The position numbers and the translations under genes were made by a program. Below are positions 34,595-43,497 of a stretch of DNA of 64,000 nt, piece by piece. Position 1 is the first letter of the stretch; the number at the start of each line of letters is the position of its first letter. Source of the stretch: Nocardioides sp. J54 (lineage in GTDB: Bacteria > Actinomycetota > Actinomycetes > Propionibacteriales > Nocardioidaceae); NCBI RefSeq assembly GCF_000519005.1, contig NZ_JAER01000002.1, positions 124,640-188,639 on the forward strand, written 5' to 3'. The notes beneath the pieces are model-generated. The model did not search any database. It was not told where the DNA came from and saw nothing but the letters and a program-made list of their open reading frames with translations.

Positions 34595-35203
34595 ATGCTC
34601 GAGGTCCGCCTGCCCTCGCCCGTCGGCGCGCTGCGGTCCCCGTGGCCCTATGCCGCCGTGCTGGTCGGCACCCTGCTCGTGGTCGGCCCGCTCGCCGCGC
34701 TGGCCAGCCAGGGCCTCGACTCCCTCGACCGGCTCGACGCGCTGATGATCGTGCTGGCCGGTGTGGTCATGGCCGGATGGGGCCTGCGCGAGCTCGGCCG
34801 GCCGACGTCGCTGCTGCGCCACGACGCCGTCCTGCGCCTCGACGAGTCGGGCGTGGCGGTGCACACCGGTGGGGCGCGCGACGGCGGCTGGGCGCACGTC
34901 GCGTGGCCGGACCTGATGATGGTCGAGGTGGCCTGGTGGGAGATCGTCCCGCCCTACGTCGAGGAGCCCGAGCACCTGCCGGTGCTGCGCTTCGTCACCA
35001 GCTTCGATGCGGTGATCCGGGCGCAGCCGACCGAGCTGTCGCAGCGCCTGGGCCACTCCTTCTCGATCACGCCGGAGGAGGCGTCGCTCGTCGCGATCCT
35101 CGACGGGCGGATCGGCGAGAAGCCGCTGGCGCAGGTGCGGCAGTGGCTCGCCGAGCACCAGCCGGAGCTGCCGATCGACGTCGGCCGGCGCCCCGAGCTC
35201 TAG
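34595..35203 (+). CDS. Hypothetical two-helix membrane protein
   Basis: A 202-residue protein. Two hydrophobic segments (about 17-40 and 48-67) are followed by a soluble domain of about 130 residues, rich in Trp and acidic residues and ending VGRRPEL. The ATG at 34595 follows a TAGGGT -10 element by 7 nt, so an upstream in-frame start at 34586 is unlikely. It faces rpe, with 14 bp between the stops. No family was recognised. Confidence 0.65.
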   Translation: MLEVRLPSPVGALRSPWPYAAVLVGTLLVVGPLAALASQGLDSLDRLDALMIVLAGVVMAGWGLRELGRPTSLLRHDAVLRLDESGVAVHTGGARDGGWAHVAWPDLMMVEVAWWEIVPPYVEEPEHLPVLRFVTSFDAVIRAQPTELSQRLGHSFSITPEEASLVAILDGRIGEKPLAQVRQWLAEHQPELPIDVGRRPEL

Positions 35204-35217
35204 CCCGGCCGCGGGAC

Positions 35218-35883
35218 CTACGCCCGCGCCGCCTCGGCCTTCCCGCGCAGCGCCGCGACCATCGCGTCGGGGTCCTCGGCCGAGTAGACGGCCGAGCCGG
35301 CCACGAAGACGTCGGCGCCGGCCTCGGCGCACCGCTCGATGGTCTCCAGCGAGACGCCGCCGTCGACCTGCAGCCAGGTCTCGACGCCGTGCTTGTCCAT
35401 CAGCGCCCGGGCGCGGCGGATCTTCGGCAGGCACAGGTCCAGGAACTTCTGGCCGCCGAAGCCGGGCTCGACGGTCATGATCAGCACCATGTCGAGCTCG
35501 GGCAGCAGGTCCTCGTAGGGCTCGATCGGCGTGGCCGGCTTGAGCGCCATCGACGCCCGCGCCCCCGCGGCGCGGATCTCGCGGGCCAGGCGCACCGGCG
35601 CCTTCGCGGCCTCGACGTGGAAGGTGACCGACCCGCACCCCGCCTCGACGTACGCCGGTGCGTTGCGGTCGGCGTCCTCGATCATCAGGTGCGCGTCCAG
35701 CGGGACCGGGCTGACCCGGGCGAGCGCCTCGACCATCGTCGGGCCGAAGGTCAGGTTCGGCACGAAGTGGTTGTCCATGACGTCCACGTGCACCCAGTCG
35801 GCGCCCGGGATCCGGGCCACCTCCTCGCCCAGCCGGGCGAAGTCGGAGTTGAGGATCGACGGCGTGATCTGGATGTGGCCCAC
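35218..35883 (-). CDS. rpe: Ribulose-phosphate 3-epimerase
   Basis: A 221-residue TIM barrel that interconverts ribulose-5-phosphate and xylulose-5-phosphate. Metal and catalytic motifs are intact: [28 protein letters not shown] (quoted as [12 protein letters not shown]), DAHLMI, the [11 protein letters not shown] loop and VDGGVS. The GTG start follows TAGACT by 8 nt. In many actinobacteria rpe directly follows fmt-rsmB. Here rsmB is about 15 kb away, with unrelated genes between. Confidence 0.95.
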   Translation of the reverse strand: MGHIQITPSILNSDFARLGEEVARIPGADWVHVDVMDNHFVPNLTFGPTMVEALARVSPVPLDAHLMIEDADRNAPAYVEAGCGSVTFHVEAAKAPVRLAREIRAAGARASMALKPATPIEPYEDLLPELDMVLIMTVEPGFGGQKFLDLCLPKIRRARALMDKHGVETWLQVDGGVSLETIERCAEAGADVFVAGSAVYSAEDPDAMVAALRGKAEAARA

Positions 35884-36021
35884 GGGCGACCAGTCTAGGA
35901 GCGGTGGCCCGCGTTGCCCGATCCGGTTCCGCTGATCAGGAATTTCCCCTCCGGACCGGCTCGGGCTGGTCGATCATGGGGACAGGGAACCAAGGGCGTG
36001 TCCCCGACGGGAGGTCATCCG

Positions 36022-36231
36022 ATGGCCATGATGAACAGCGAGGCCCGCAAGCGGTGCCTCGAGATCCGTGACGCGGCGGAGGACCCGCGCGAGGTGGCCG
36101 GCAGGCTCGCCGACGCGTGGGACCTCGAGGCAGCCCGCGAGGAGGCTGCCGGCAACGGCTTCGCGGCCGTGATCCTGCACAAGCAGGCGCGTGAGCTGCG
36201 CGAGGCGTTGCGCCTCCGGCTCAGCGCCTGA
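36022..36231 (+). CDS. Small helical protein, 69 residues
   Basis: A short protein, mostly predicted helix, with high Ala, Glu and Arg content and a central DAWDLEAAREEAAGN segment. GGGAGGT lies 6 nt upstream of the ATG at 36022, a strong ribosome site that supports a real gene and rejects the longer upstream reading. Its stop overlaps the end of kynU on the other strand by 11 bp. Function is unknown. Confidence 0.6.
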   Translation: MAMMNSEARKRCLEIRDAAEDPREVAGRLADAWDLEAAREEAAGNGFAAVILHKQARELREALRLRLSA

Positions 36232-37426
36232 GCGCCTCCCCGATCGCAGCGACACCCTGCGCCACCTCGGCGAAGGACGTCGACAGCGGTGACAGGCCGA
36301 TCCGCAGCCCGTCGGGGTTGCGGAAGTCCGGCAGCACGTCGCGCTCCCACAGCGCCGCGGTGACCTCGCGCATGCGCGGGTGGGCCAGCGTGACGTGGCC
36401 GCCCCGCAGCGCCGGGTCGCGCGGCGAGACGACCTCGACCTCCGGCAGGTCGCGGTCCACCAGGTCCAGCGCGTACGACGTGAGGGAGACCGACTTCGCC
36501 CGCACGGCCGCGATGCCGACCTCCTCGAGCAGGCCGACCATGTCCTCGAGGGCGAGCATCCCGAGCACCGGCGGGGTCCCGCTGATCAGCTGCCGGATGC
36601 CCGGGGCGGGCTCGTAGGCGGGGCCCATCGCGAACGGGTCCGCCGCGCCCATCCAGCCCTGCACCGGCTGGCGGAACGCCCCGGCCTCGAGGTGTCGGCG
36701 GGCGACGAAGCCGAACGCCGGGGAGCCGGGGCCACCGTTGAGGTACTTGTAGGTGCAGCCGACGGCGAGGTCGACCTGCCACGCGTCGAGCTCGACCTCC
36801 ACCGCCCCGCTGGAGTGGCACAGGTCGACGAGGATCCAGGCGCCCGCGTCGTGCGTGATCCGGGTGAGCGCCTCCACGTCGGCCATCCAGCCGGACTTGT
36901 AGGCGACGTGGCTGACCACGACCAGCGCGGTGGCGGAACCGACCTCGGCCGCGAGCGCCTCGGGCGTCACTCCCCCGACCGGGTCGACGTCGAGCCAGCG
37001 GATGGTGAGCCCGCACTCGTGCGCGACGCCCTCGACGACGTACCGGTCCGTGGGGAAGTTGTCGCGGTCGATGACCACCTCGGTCCGGCCGGGGTGGGCG
37101 GCGACGGCGGCGCGGACCAGCTTGTAGAGCAGCACGGTCGTGGAGTCGGCGACGGCGGTCTGGCCGGGGCCCGCGCCCAGCGCGACCGCGGCGAGCCGGT
37201 CCCCCAGGGCCAGCGGCAGCTCGAACCACCGCTCGTCCCACCCGCGGATCAGCCGGCCGCCCCACTCGCCGGTGACGAAGCCGGAGATCCGCTCCGCCGT
37301 CGAGCGCAACGGTCGGCCCAGGGAGTTCCCGTCGAGGTAGACCAGCGGCGTCTCCGCCCCGACGAAGCGGTCGCGGTGGGCGGCGAGCGGGTCGGCGGCG
37401 TCGAGGGGCGCGGGGTCGAGGTTCAC
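36221..37426 (-). CDS. kynU: Kynureninase
   Basis: A 401-residue PLP-dependent hydrolase that converts kynurenine to anthranilate (or the 3-hydroxy forms) plus alanine. Lys227 in GCTYKYLNGGPG binds PLP, and LDGNSLGR near residue 31 and DLCHSSGA near 201 are typical. The GTG start lies 6 nt after TAGGTT (leaderless). No tryptophan dioxygenase or formamidase gene is adjacent, so the rest of the pathway must lie elsewhere or be absent. Confidence 0.92.
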   Translation of the reverse strand: MNLDPAPLDAADPLAAHRDRFVGAETPLVYLDGNSLGRPLRSTAERISGFVTGEWGGRLIRGWDERWFELPLALGDRLAAVALGAGPGQTAVADSTTVLLYKLVRAAVAAHPGRTEVVIDRDNFPTDRYVVEGVAHECGLTIRWLDVDPVGGVTPEALAAEVGSATALVVVSHVAYKSGWMADVEALTRITHDAGAWILVDLCHSSGAVEVELDAWQVDLAVGCTYKYLNGGPGSPAFGFVARRHLEAGAFRQPVQGWMGAADPFAMGPAYEPAPGIRQLISGTPPVLGMLALEDMVGLLEEVGIAAVRAKSVSLTSYALDLVDRDLPEVEVVSPRDPALRGGHVTLAHPRMREVTAALWERDVLPDFRNPDGLRIGLSPLSTSFAEVAQGVAAIGEALRR

Positions 37427-37593
37427 CGGGCGAACCTATCGGGAGGCGATGTCCTCACATCCGCTGGTTCACGGGTTTTTGCCGAACCTCCTCGTAACCA
37501 CGCAGGTCCCACCCCTGTTCGGGGGTCAACGCCTTCTCGGGAAGCACGGGTCGCCGAGCCCTCCATCGGCAGCTCACAGGGAAAGGCATCACC

Positions 37594-38043
37594 ATGCGCC
37601 GCATGAACAAGAAGAAGGCCGCCGTCGTCGGCGGCACCGTCGCCGTCCTCGTCACCGGGGGCGTGGCCTTCGCGTACTGGACCAGCACCGGCACCGGCAC
37701 CGGGTCGGCCGAGGTCGGCACGTCCCTCGACTGGAAGGTCGAGATCGACGCCGTCCCCGGCACGCTCGCGCCGGGCAGCGGGACGGTCGAGGTGGACTTC
37801 CACGTGACCAACGAGAGCGACGGCGTCCAGAACCTGCAGGGTGCGGTCGCCACCGTCGTGGACACCTCGGACCCCGGGTGCACCGCTGCGGACTTCGCCA
37901 TCAGCAACACCTCGGTCACCACCGGTGACGTCGCCTCCAGCGGCACGGTCGACGGCACGTTCGAGCTCGAGATGCTCAACCGCGCGGTGAACCAGGACGC
38001 CTGCAAGGGCGCCACGGTCAACCTCCAGGTCTCGGTCAACTGA
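37594..38043 (+). CDS. SipW-type signal peptide secreted protein
   Basis: A 149-residue exported protein. After the basic MRRMNKKK the hydrophobic stretch ends in GGVAFAYWTSTGTGTGSA, the signature of TasA/camelysin-like proteins cleaved by SipW-type signal peptidases. The mature part is a single beta domain with two Cys (near 108 and 134) and the motif NQDACKGA. GGGAAAGG lies upstream of the ATG. It is the first of three rightward genes for secreted proteins. A structural surface or fibre role is possible but unproven. Confidence 0.7.
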   Translation: MRRMNKKKAAVVGGTVAVLVTGGVAFAYWTSTGTGTGSAEVGTSLDWKVEIDAVPGTLAPGSGTVEVDFHVTNESDGVQNLQGAVATVVDTSDPGCTAADFAISNTSVTTGDVASSGTVDGTFELEMLNRAVNQDACKGATVNLQVSVN

Positions 38044-38072
38044 CGCTGTCGAGCACGAGGAGCTGAGTCGAC

Positions 38073-39164
38073 GTGGCCGGGACCACCGGGATCCGCAAGC
38101 ACACCGGGCGCCTGCGCCTGCTGGTGCTGCTGCTCGCTGCGCTCCTGGCCACGTCGCTCGGCGCCAGTGCCCTCAAGCCGACCGCGACCACGGTCGGTGC
38201 GAACCTCGGGATCAGCGTCGACCGCTCCTCGATCGGCATCACCCTCGGCTCCCAGGCGCTGGTCGCGGTCACGGTGAGCCAGCCGGGCTCGCTGCTCGGG
38301 CCGGTCCACCTCTCGGTGTCCGGCGTCCCGGCGGGCGCGAACGTGACGATCCTGCCGAACCCCGTCGTCAACGGGATCCCGGCGGTCGTCGCGGTGCAGA
38401 CCAGCGGCGCGACGCCGGTCGGCAACCACCTCCTGCGGATCACCGCCACCAGCGGTGAGCAGTCGGTCTCGGTCTCGGTGCAGCTCACCATCTCCCTGGC
38501 GACCGGCTTCACCATGGCCATGTCGCCACCAGCCGCGACGGTGGTCGACGGCCAGTCGACCACCTTCAACCTCGACGTCAACCGCGGCCTCCTCGCCGGC
38601 CCGATCGGACTCTCCGTGACCGGCGTCCCGCAGCACGCGACCGCGACCGTCTCCCCGTCGCTGTCCCTGCTCGGCAGCACGGCGACGGTGAAGATCAGCA
38701 CCGCCACCAACGTCGTGCCGGGCACCTACCTGATCACCGTGAAGGGCCAGGCCCTCCTGTCGTCGGCCACCGCGTCGGCGTACCTCACCGTCGTGCCGCG
38801 GACCTTCGACGACTTCCCGATCTCCGGCACGCCGGACCGCGCCCTCGCCCCGGGCAGCGCGCCCGCGGCCATCGACCTCGCGCTGACGAACCCGTTCGGC
38901 TCCCCGATGACCGTCACCGGGCTCGGTGTCGACGTGACCGGCACGGACAAGGCCGGCTGCACCGTCGACAGCTACGCGGTCGACGCGTACGACGGACCGC
39001 TGCCCCTCGTCGTGCCGGCGGGCTCGACGCGGACGCTGTCCTCTCTGGGGGTCCCGCGAGCCCAGTGGCCGGCGGTGCGGATGCTGAACCTGCCCACCAA
39101 CCAGGACGCCTGCAAGGGAGCCGTCGTCCAGCTCGCCTACAGCGGCGCCGGGAACGGGGCGTGA
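38073..39164 (+). CDS. Secreted Ig-like multidomain protein
   Basis: A 363-residue exported protein. An ordinary signal peptide (about 10-33, LRLLVLLLAALLATSLGASA) precedes two Ig-like beta repeats (each with LSVxGVPxxAxxTxxP, near 80 and 172). The C-terminal domain of about 100 residues is related to the protein encoded just upstream and ends in the shared motif NQDACKGA. GAGGAG lies about 10 nt before the GTG start. It is probably an extracellular partner of the neighbouring SipW-type proteins. Confidence 0.65.
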   Translation: MAGTTGIRKHTGRLRLLVLLLAALLATSLGASALKPTATTVGANLGISVDRSSIGITLGSQALVAVTVSQPGSLLGPVHLSVSGVPAGANVTILPNPVVNGIPAVVAVQTSGATPVGNHLLRITATSGEQSVSVSVQLTISLATGFTMAMSPPAATVVDGQSTTFNLDVNRGLLAGPIGLSVTGVPQHATATVSPSLSLLGSTATVKISTATNVVPGTYLITVKGQALLSSATASAYLTVVPRTFDDFPISGTPDRALAPGSAPAAIDLALTNPFGSPMTVTGLGVDVTGTDKAGCTVDSYAVDAYDGPLPLVVPAGSTRTLSSLGVPRAQWPAVRMLNLPTNQDACKGAVVQLAYSGAGNGA

Positions 39165-39168
39165 GCTG

Positions 39169-40575
39169 ATGTTGCACTACTCCACCACCTCACGCCGTCG
39201 GGCTCCCCGCCCGCCCCGCCACCGCGGCCGCGGCCGTGTGGCCCGCCTGCTGCGCCGTGCCGGCGCCCCGGGCGCTGCCGCCCTCGCCCTCGGCACCGCC
39301 CTGAGCGTCGGCGGCGTCGCGGCGGCGTACTTCACCGGCACCGGCACGGGCACCGGCACCGCCACCGTCGGCACCCTCGAGGCGCCGACCGCGATCGCGG
39401 CCGGTTCGACCGCGGGCACCGGCGAGGTCGAGGTCTCCTGGACCGCACCCGCCAGCGGCGCCACCCCCGACGGCTACCGCGTGCAGCGCGTCCCCGGCGA
39501 CGGCCCGGCCGTCGACGCGTGCGGGACGTCGGCCAGCACCACCGTCCCGACGACCTCCTGCACCGACGACGCCGTGCCCGTGGGCACGTGGACCTACGTC
39601 GTCGTCGCGGTGCACGCGTCGTGGACGGCCACCTCCGCGCGCAGCGAGCCGGTCACGGTCGGCCAGGCGTCGCAGGCGATCACCTTCACCTCATCCCCCG
39701 GCTCCCCCGCCTACGGCAGCGCGGACTACACCGTCACCGCCACCGGCGGCGCGTCCGGCAACCCGGTCACCTTCGCCACGACCACCCCCGCGGTCTGCAC
39801 CAGCGCGGGCACGAACGGCGCGACCATCAGCTTCGTCGGTGCCGGCACCTGCACGATCACCGCCGACCAGGCCGGCGACACCTACCACTCGGCCGCGGCG
39901 CAGGCGACCCAGACGTTCACCGTCGCCAAGGACACCCAGGTCGTCACCTTCTCCCCGGCCGCCACGGCCGACGCCGGCACGACCGCCACGCTCAGCGCGA
40001 CGGCCAGCAGCGGCCTCACCACCATCACGTTCTCCACCTCCAGCCCGGCCACGGTCTGCACCGTCACCGGCACCCAGGTCTCCTACGTCGGCGTCGGCAC
40101 CTGCGTGCTCACCGCGACCCAGCCCGGCGACGCCAACCACGCCCCGGCCAGCACCAGCGTCGGCGTGACCGTCCAGGCGGTCCAGACCGACACCGAGCCC
40201 CCGGTCATCGTGAGCGTCCAGCCCGCAAGCGGCGCCAGCGGCAGCTGGACCGGCATGGGGTGCAGCGTCAGCGGCAGTGCAGCCCGCATCTGCGTCGTCG
40301 CCACCGACGACGTCGAGGTCGCATCGGTGAGGATCACGCTGACGAAGTCCAACGGCCGTTGCTGGACGGGCTCGACCTTCGACAACGCAACCTGTCCCGA
40401 GCTGGACCTGCAGCGTTCCGGCAGCACCTGGGAGTCGGGGGCCGCTCTCACGTGGCAGAACGGCAACGGACAGCCGAACTTCACCAGCGGGACCTACACC
40501 CTGGTGGTGACCGTCACTGACACGGCCGGCAGGACGACGACGCAGACGACCACCTTCAGCATCAACGGCTCCTGA
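39169..40575 (+). CDS. SipW-type secreted protein with FN3 and Ig-like repeats
   Basis: A 468-residue exported protein. An unusually long, Arg-rich n-region of about 33 residues leads to a hydrophobic core and GVAAAYFTGTGTGTGTATVG, a SipW-type signal. The mature part has an FN3-like domain (about 72-165), two repeats of about 80 residues that resemble each other (AITFTSSPGSP and QVVTFSPAATA starts, each ending in a GTC motif), and a C-terminal Cys-containing beta domain. The gene is 4 bp from the preceding gene, so the three form one operon. Its likely role is at the cell surface. Confidence 0.65.
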   Translation: MLHYSTTSRRRAPRPPRHRGRGRVARLLRRAGAPGAAALALGTALSVGGVAAAYFTGTGTGTGTATVGTLEAPTAIAAGSTAGTGEVEVSWTAPASGATPDGYRVQRVPGDGPAVDACGTSASTTVPTTSCTDDAVPVGTWTYVVVAVHASWTATSARSEPVTVGQASQAITFTSSPGSPAYGSADYTVTATGGASGNPVTFATTTPAVCTSAGTNGATISFVGAGTCTITADQAGDTYHSAAAQATQTFTVAKDTQVVTFSPAATADAGTTATLSATASSGLTTITFSTSSPATVCTVTGTQVSYVGVGTCVLTATQPGDANHAPASTSVGVTVQAVQTDTEPPVIVSVQPASGASGSWTGMGCSVSGSAARICVVATDDVEVASVRITLTKSNGRCWTGSTFDNATCPELDLQRSGSTWESGAALTWQNGNGQPNFTSGTYTLVVTVTDTAGRTTTQTTTFSINGS

Positions 40576-40685
40576 GCCTCGTCTCCGCCTCTCCAGAAGC
40601 GGGAGCCACTTCCCCTGTCCACGGATGGACACATCATGATGGTCCGGACATGTAGGGGGTGTACCCCAACGAAGGAGACACCCCC

Positions 40686-41315
40686 ATGGACCTCGACGAC
40701 CTGCTCGACCGTTCCGCACCGTCCGTGACCCCGCCGAGCGCCGAGCTCGAGAACGACCTCGGTGCGATGGTCCGGGCCAGCGCCCCGCGCGGCCCCGGCC
40801 GCCGCCCGATCCGCGTGCTGGTCGGGACCGGCGTAACGGCCGGGCTGCTCGGCCTGGGAGCGGTGGGCGCTGCGGCGGCCATCAACGGCGGAGTCCCGTG
40901 GTTCACCAGCACCGGTTCCGGCGAGAGCTGTGAGCTGGAGTTCGACGTACGGCCGGTGGGCCCGGAGGGCGCTGCCAGCGGGGAGCTTGCAGCCGTCATG
41001 GCGGGCCGGACCGCGTGGCCCAGCCTCGAGGAGCAGCAGGAGGTCGCCGTTGCGGCGCGCGACTACCTGGCCGCCTACGACTTCGACGCCGTCGACCGCG
41101 AGGCAGCGGTGCAGGACGCCGACGCAGCCCAGCGTCGGGTCCGCGCCGAGGCAGCACCGGAGGAGGCCCAGCAGCTCCTGACCGGTGACGACCTGGAGAT
41201 GCACGCCGTCTCCCGGAAGGTCGTCGCCGACCTCACCGCGCACCTCGAGTCCCGGGGCATGGACCCGCACGTCATCGTCAGCACCGTCGGCAGCACGGGC
41301 GGGTGCGCGGAGTGA
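40686..41315 (+). CDS. Single-pass membrane protein, probable anti-sigma-type partner
   Basis: A 209-residue protein with a cytoplasmic N-terminus of about 40 residues (MDLDDLLDRSAP), one hydrophobic helix (about 43-66) and an exported C-terminal domain. GAAGGAG upstream supports the ATG at 40686 over the upstream frame. Its stop overlaps the start of a sigma factor gene by 4 nt, so an anti-sigma or sigma-modulating role is plausible. No zinc-binding anti-sigma motif is visible, and the function is inferred only from context. Confidence 0.55.
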   Translation: MDLDDLLDRSAPSVTPPSAELENDLGAMVRASAPRGPGRRPIRVLVGTGVTAGLLGLGAVGAAAAINGGVPWFTSTGSGESCELEFDVRPVGPEGAASGELAAVMAGRTAWPSLEEQQEVAVAARDYLAAYDFDAVDREAAVQDADAAQRRVRAEAAPEEAQQLLTGDDLEMHAVSRKVVADLTAHLESRGMDPHVIVSTVGSTGGCAE

Positions 41316-41815
41316 GCGCGGACTCCCTCCGCGTCGCACTGGAGGCGACGTCGGCCGACCTCCTCGCCTACTTCGAGCGTCGGGTCCTCGTCCGCGAGGA
41401 CGCGGCCGACCTCCTCGCCGAGGTCATGCTGCAGTCGTGGCGCCGCGTCGACTCCCTCCCCGTGGAACCGCACCGGCGCCGGATGTGGCTGTTCACCATC
41501 GCGGCCCACGTCCTGGCGAACCAGCGCCGCGGGTCGCGCCGCCGCGCGGCGCTGGCGGACCGGGTCCGTCACCACCTGGCAGCCTCCCACGCGCCGGACC
41601 ACGCGGAAGCCATCGCCGTCCAGGCCGCCGTCCGGGACCTGGCGGCGGCCCACCGCGAGCTGGTCATGCTGGTCCACTGGGACGGCCTCACCCTGGCCGA
41701 GGCAGCCGAGCTCCTCGGCCTGAACCCGTCCACGGCCCGCAGCCGCTACTCCGCGGCCCGGGAGGCACTGCGGGCCGCACTCGTCGACACCCGCGAGGTC
41801 GCCGGGACCGGGTGA
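41312..41815 (+). CDS. ECF-type RNA polymerase sigma factor
   Basis: A 167-residue sigma factor with region 2 (about 8-75, including DLLAEVMLQSWRRV and a basic NQRRGSRRR end) and region 4 (about 110-160, LTLAEAAELLGLNPSTARSRYSAAREAL, quoted as LTLAEAAELLGLN). The GTG start overlaps the preceding membrane-protein gene (GTGA), so the two are made together. The size is typical of ECF factors. The target promoters are unknown. Confidence 0.8.
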   Translation: MSADSLRVALEATSADLLAYFERRVLVREDAADLLAEVMLQSWRRVDSLPVEPHRRRMWLFTIAAHVLANQRRGSRRRAALADRVRHHLAASHAPDHAEAIAVQAAVRDLAAAHRELVMLVHWDGLTLAEAAELLGLNPSTARSRYSAAREALRAALVDTREVAGTG

Positions 41816-42045
41816 CGTCGGGTCCCGGTTGCGCTCCTGGCTGGTGAGTCGGGCCCTGTCGTACGGCGGGCGGTACGTCCAGGACACCCGACGGCGAAAG
41901 ACCTGCACCCAGCGCGGCACGAGCGGACGGTTCGCGCAGTCCTCGCGTGCCGGGTCGTCGAACCGGACGGCTGGTGCCGTCGAGACCGGCGGCTTCAGAC
42001 CCCGACCTGCACACTCGATGGGGATGAGCCCTCTACCGTCGGTCC

Positions 42046-42456
42046 ATGACCACTCGACTGAACCCTTACCTGAGCTTCGCGGGTGATGCCTCCGCCGCCC
42101 TGGCGTTCTACCAGGACGTGTTCGGCGGCGATCTCACGATCAACCACTTCGGTGACTTCGGCACCGACGACCACGGCATTGGCGACCGGGTCATGCACGG
42201 TCAGCTCGAAACAACGTCTGGCCTCACGCTGATGGCCGCCGACATGCTGCCGGGCGAGACGTTGCGGCCCGGGAACAACCTCGCGGTCAGCCTCGGCGGG
42301 GACGACGCCGAGGAACTGCGCGGCTACTGGCGGGCGCTGTCGGACGGAGGGACCGTGACGGTCGAGCTGGCCACCCAGCCGTGGGGCGACGAGTTCGGGA
42401 TGTGCGTCGACCGGTTCGGGACCTCGTGGTTGGTCAACATCGCCGGGAGCGGCTGA
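42046..42456 (+). CDS. VOC-superfamily (PhnB-like) protein
   Basis: A 136-residue glyoxalase/bleomycin-resistance fold protein. PYLSFAGDASAALAFYQDVFGG at the start (quoted as AALAFYQDVFGG) and the closing WGDEFGMCVDRFGTSWLVNI (quoted as DRFGTSWLVNI) are typical of the PhnB-like group often annotated as DUF1428 or 3-demethylubiquinone methyltransferase-like. The ATG lies 6 nt after TACCGT (leaderless). The substrate is unknown. Confidence 0.8.
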   Translation: MTTRLNPYLSFAGDASAALAFYQDVFGGDLTINHFGDFGTDDHGIGDRVMHGQLETTSGLTLMAADMLPGETLRPGNNLAVSLGGDDAEELRGYWRALSDGGTVTVELATQPWGDEFGMCVDRFGTSWLVNIAGSG

Positions 42457-42485
42457 CCTACCCGATCCGCGCTGCGCCCGGTCGG

Positions 42486-42610
42486 TCAGGCTGTCCGCCG
42501 GTACCGCAGGTCGGCGATGCCGCGGGCGGCGGCAGTCCCCTTGCGCTCGAACCTCGTCACCGGCCGCTCGGCCCAGCGATCGACCACGCCAAGTCGACCC
42601 GCAGGAGTGC
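42486..42610 (-). pseudogene. C-terminal remnant of a trmB-like tRNA methyltransferase gene
   Basis: About 40 codons on the minus strand read VVDRWAERPVTRFERKGTAA and then a DLRYRR end followed by a stop. This resembles the last segment of TrmB, the tRNA (guanine-46-N7) methyltransferase (RPVTRFExxG...DLxYRR). Nothing upstream in any frame continues the family, so the rest of the gene is missing. It marks a deletion or insertion endpoint about 700 bp from the polymerase-gene fragment. The identification is from memory of the family end only. Confidence 0.5.
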
Positions 42611-42717
42611 AGTGATAGGCCCGACCGGCGGCACGAGCGGGTTCGCACGCCATGCCCACAGCGCGGCATGGTCGGGCGCTCCGCCCCGACAGCGGCATGG
42701 TCGGGCCTTCGGTGCTG

Positions 42718-43191
42718 CTATTGCAGCCCACGCCATGCCTCGGTGACGCACCCTTCCTCGTAGTAGCAACGACCCTCGGATTCGCCGCTGGCAAGGAGCG
42801 ACTTCACTGAGGACTGCGGTGCGTCCGGCCCGATGTCCAGCGAGACCATGTTGACCGGACTCGACATTCCCTCGGCCTCAACGCCCAGGGGCGAGAACAC
42901 GTCGAGGATGGCTTGGCGGTCGCCGTGGAGCGGGCCGTCCTCTCGCGGGATCACCCTGACGACGACGCGGCCCCCGCGCTCTCGAACCTCGGCGAACCAG
43001 AGCACGCCGTCAGCGTCTGGGTGCGCTTCGACTACATCGTCTGCGGCGACTCCTCTTACGAACCATGGCGTGTTGTCCAGTCGGTAGAGGTCGCCTCCAA
43101 CTGGCACGGCCCAGAGTCCCTCGGACTCGGCGAGCGTCCACCCGTCCTGATCTCGCTCAAGCGCGAATCGGACCTTCACCGGCGTGCTCAC
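42718..43191 (-). CDS. DUF4265-type protein
   Basis: A 157-residue protein whose pattern matches the DUF4265 family: VKVRFALERDQDGW at the start, LYRLDNTPWFVRGVAADDVV in the middle (quoted as NTPWFVRGVAADD) and a C-terminal alpha-beta part. These proteins occur in scattered accessory locations and have no known activity. It lies between two gene remnants (trmB-like and LigD polymerase-like), which suggests a patch of repeated rearrangement. Confidence 0.65.
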   Translation of the reverse strand: MSTPVKVRFALERDQDGWTLAESEGLWAVPVGGDLYRLDNTPWFVRGVAADDVVEAHPDADGVLWFAEVRERGGRVVVRVIPREDGPLHGDRQAILDVFSPLGVEAEGMSSPVNMVSLDIGPDAPQSSVKSLLASGESEGRCYYEEGCVTEAWRGLQ

Positions 43192-43269
43192 GGATGCATC
43201 CTGCCCGAACGAGGAGTCGCCCGCTCATCGGCATGAGCGTGCGACAGGTCGGCTTGCTCCGGGTACCGA

Positions 43270-43497
43270 TCACTCCGGCAGGTCGTCGCGGTCCGCCCAG
43301 TCCAGGAGCGGGGTGAGGTCGAAGACCTGGTCGTCGATGTCGTGGTGCAGGTCGCCGAGCTCGGCGAAGCGGGCGGGGACGGTGCGGATGGTGAAGTCGC
43401 GGGGGTCGGCGTCGTCGACCTCGTTCCAGCGGATCGGCGTCGACACCCGGGCGTCCGGCAGGCCGCGCACGGAGTAGGCGGCCGCGATGGTGTGGTC
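43270..43497 (-). pseudogene. Detached 3' end of the LigD-type polymerase gene
   Basis: The minus strand encodes 75 residues that run in parallel with the C-terminus of the intact polymerase gene at 45624: AAAYSVRGLPDARVSTPIRW here against SAYSVRGVPDARVSTPIRW there. The similarity continues to LLDWADRDDL and its own stop. It begins abruptly at 43497, where the intact gene continues with different sequence. The two copies differ at many bases, so this is not a recent tandem duplication. The detached copy has the higher-GC codon usage of the host genes. Confidence 0.8.

Noticed and set aside
36221..37426. Kynurenine pathway operon
   Set aside because: Only kynU is present. Neighbours encode no tryptophan dioxygenase, formamidase or hydroxylase.
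37506..37529. Hairpin ACCCCTGTTCGGGGGT before the SipW-type operon
   Set aside because: The stem is about 5 bp, with no conserved position relative to a promoter or start codon.
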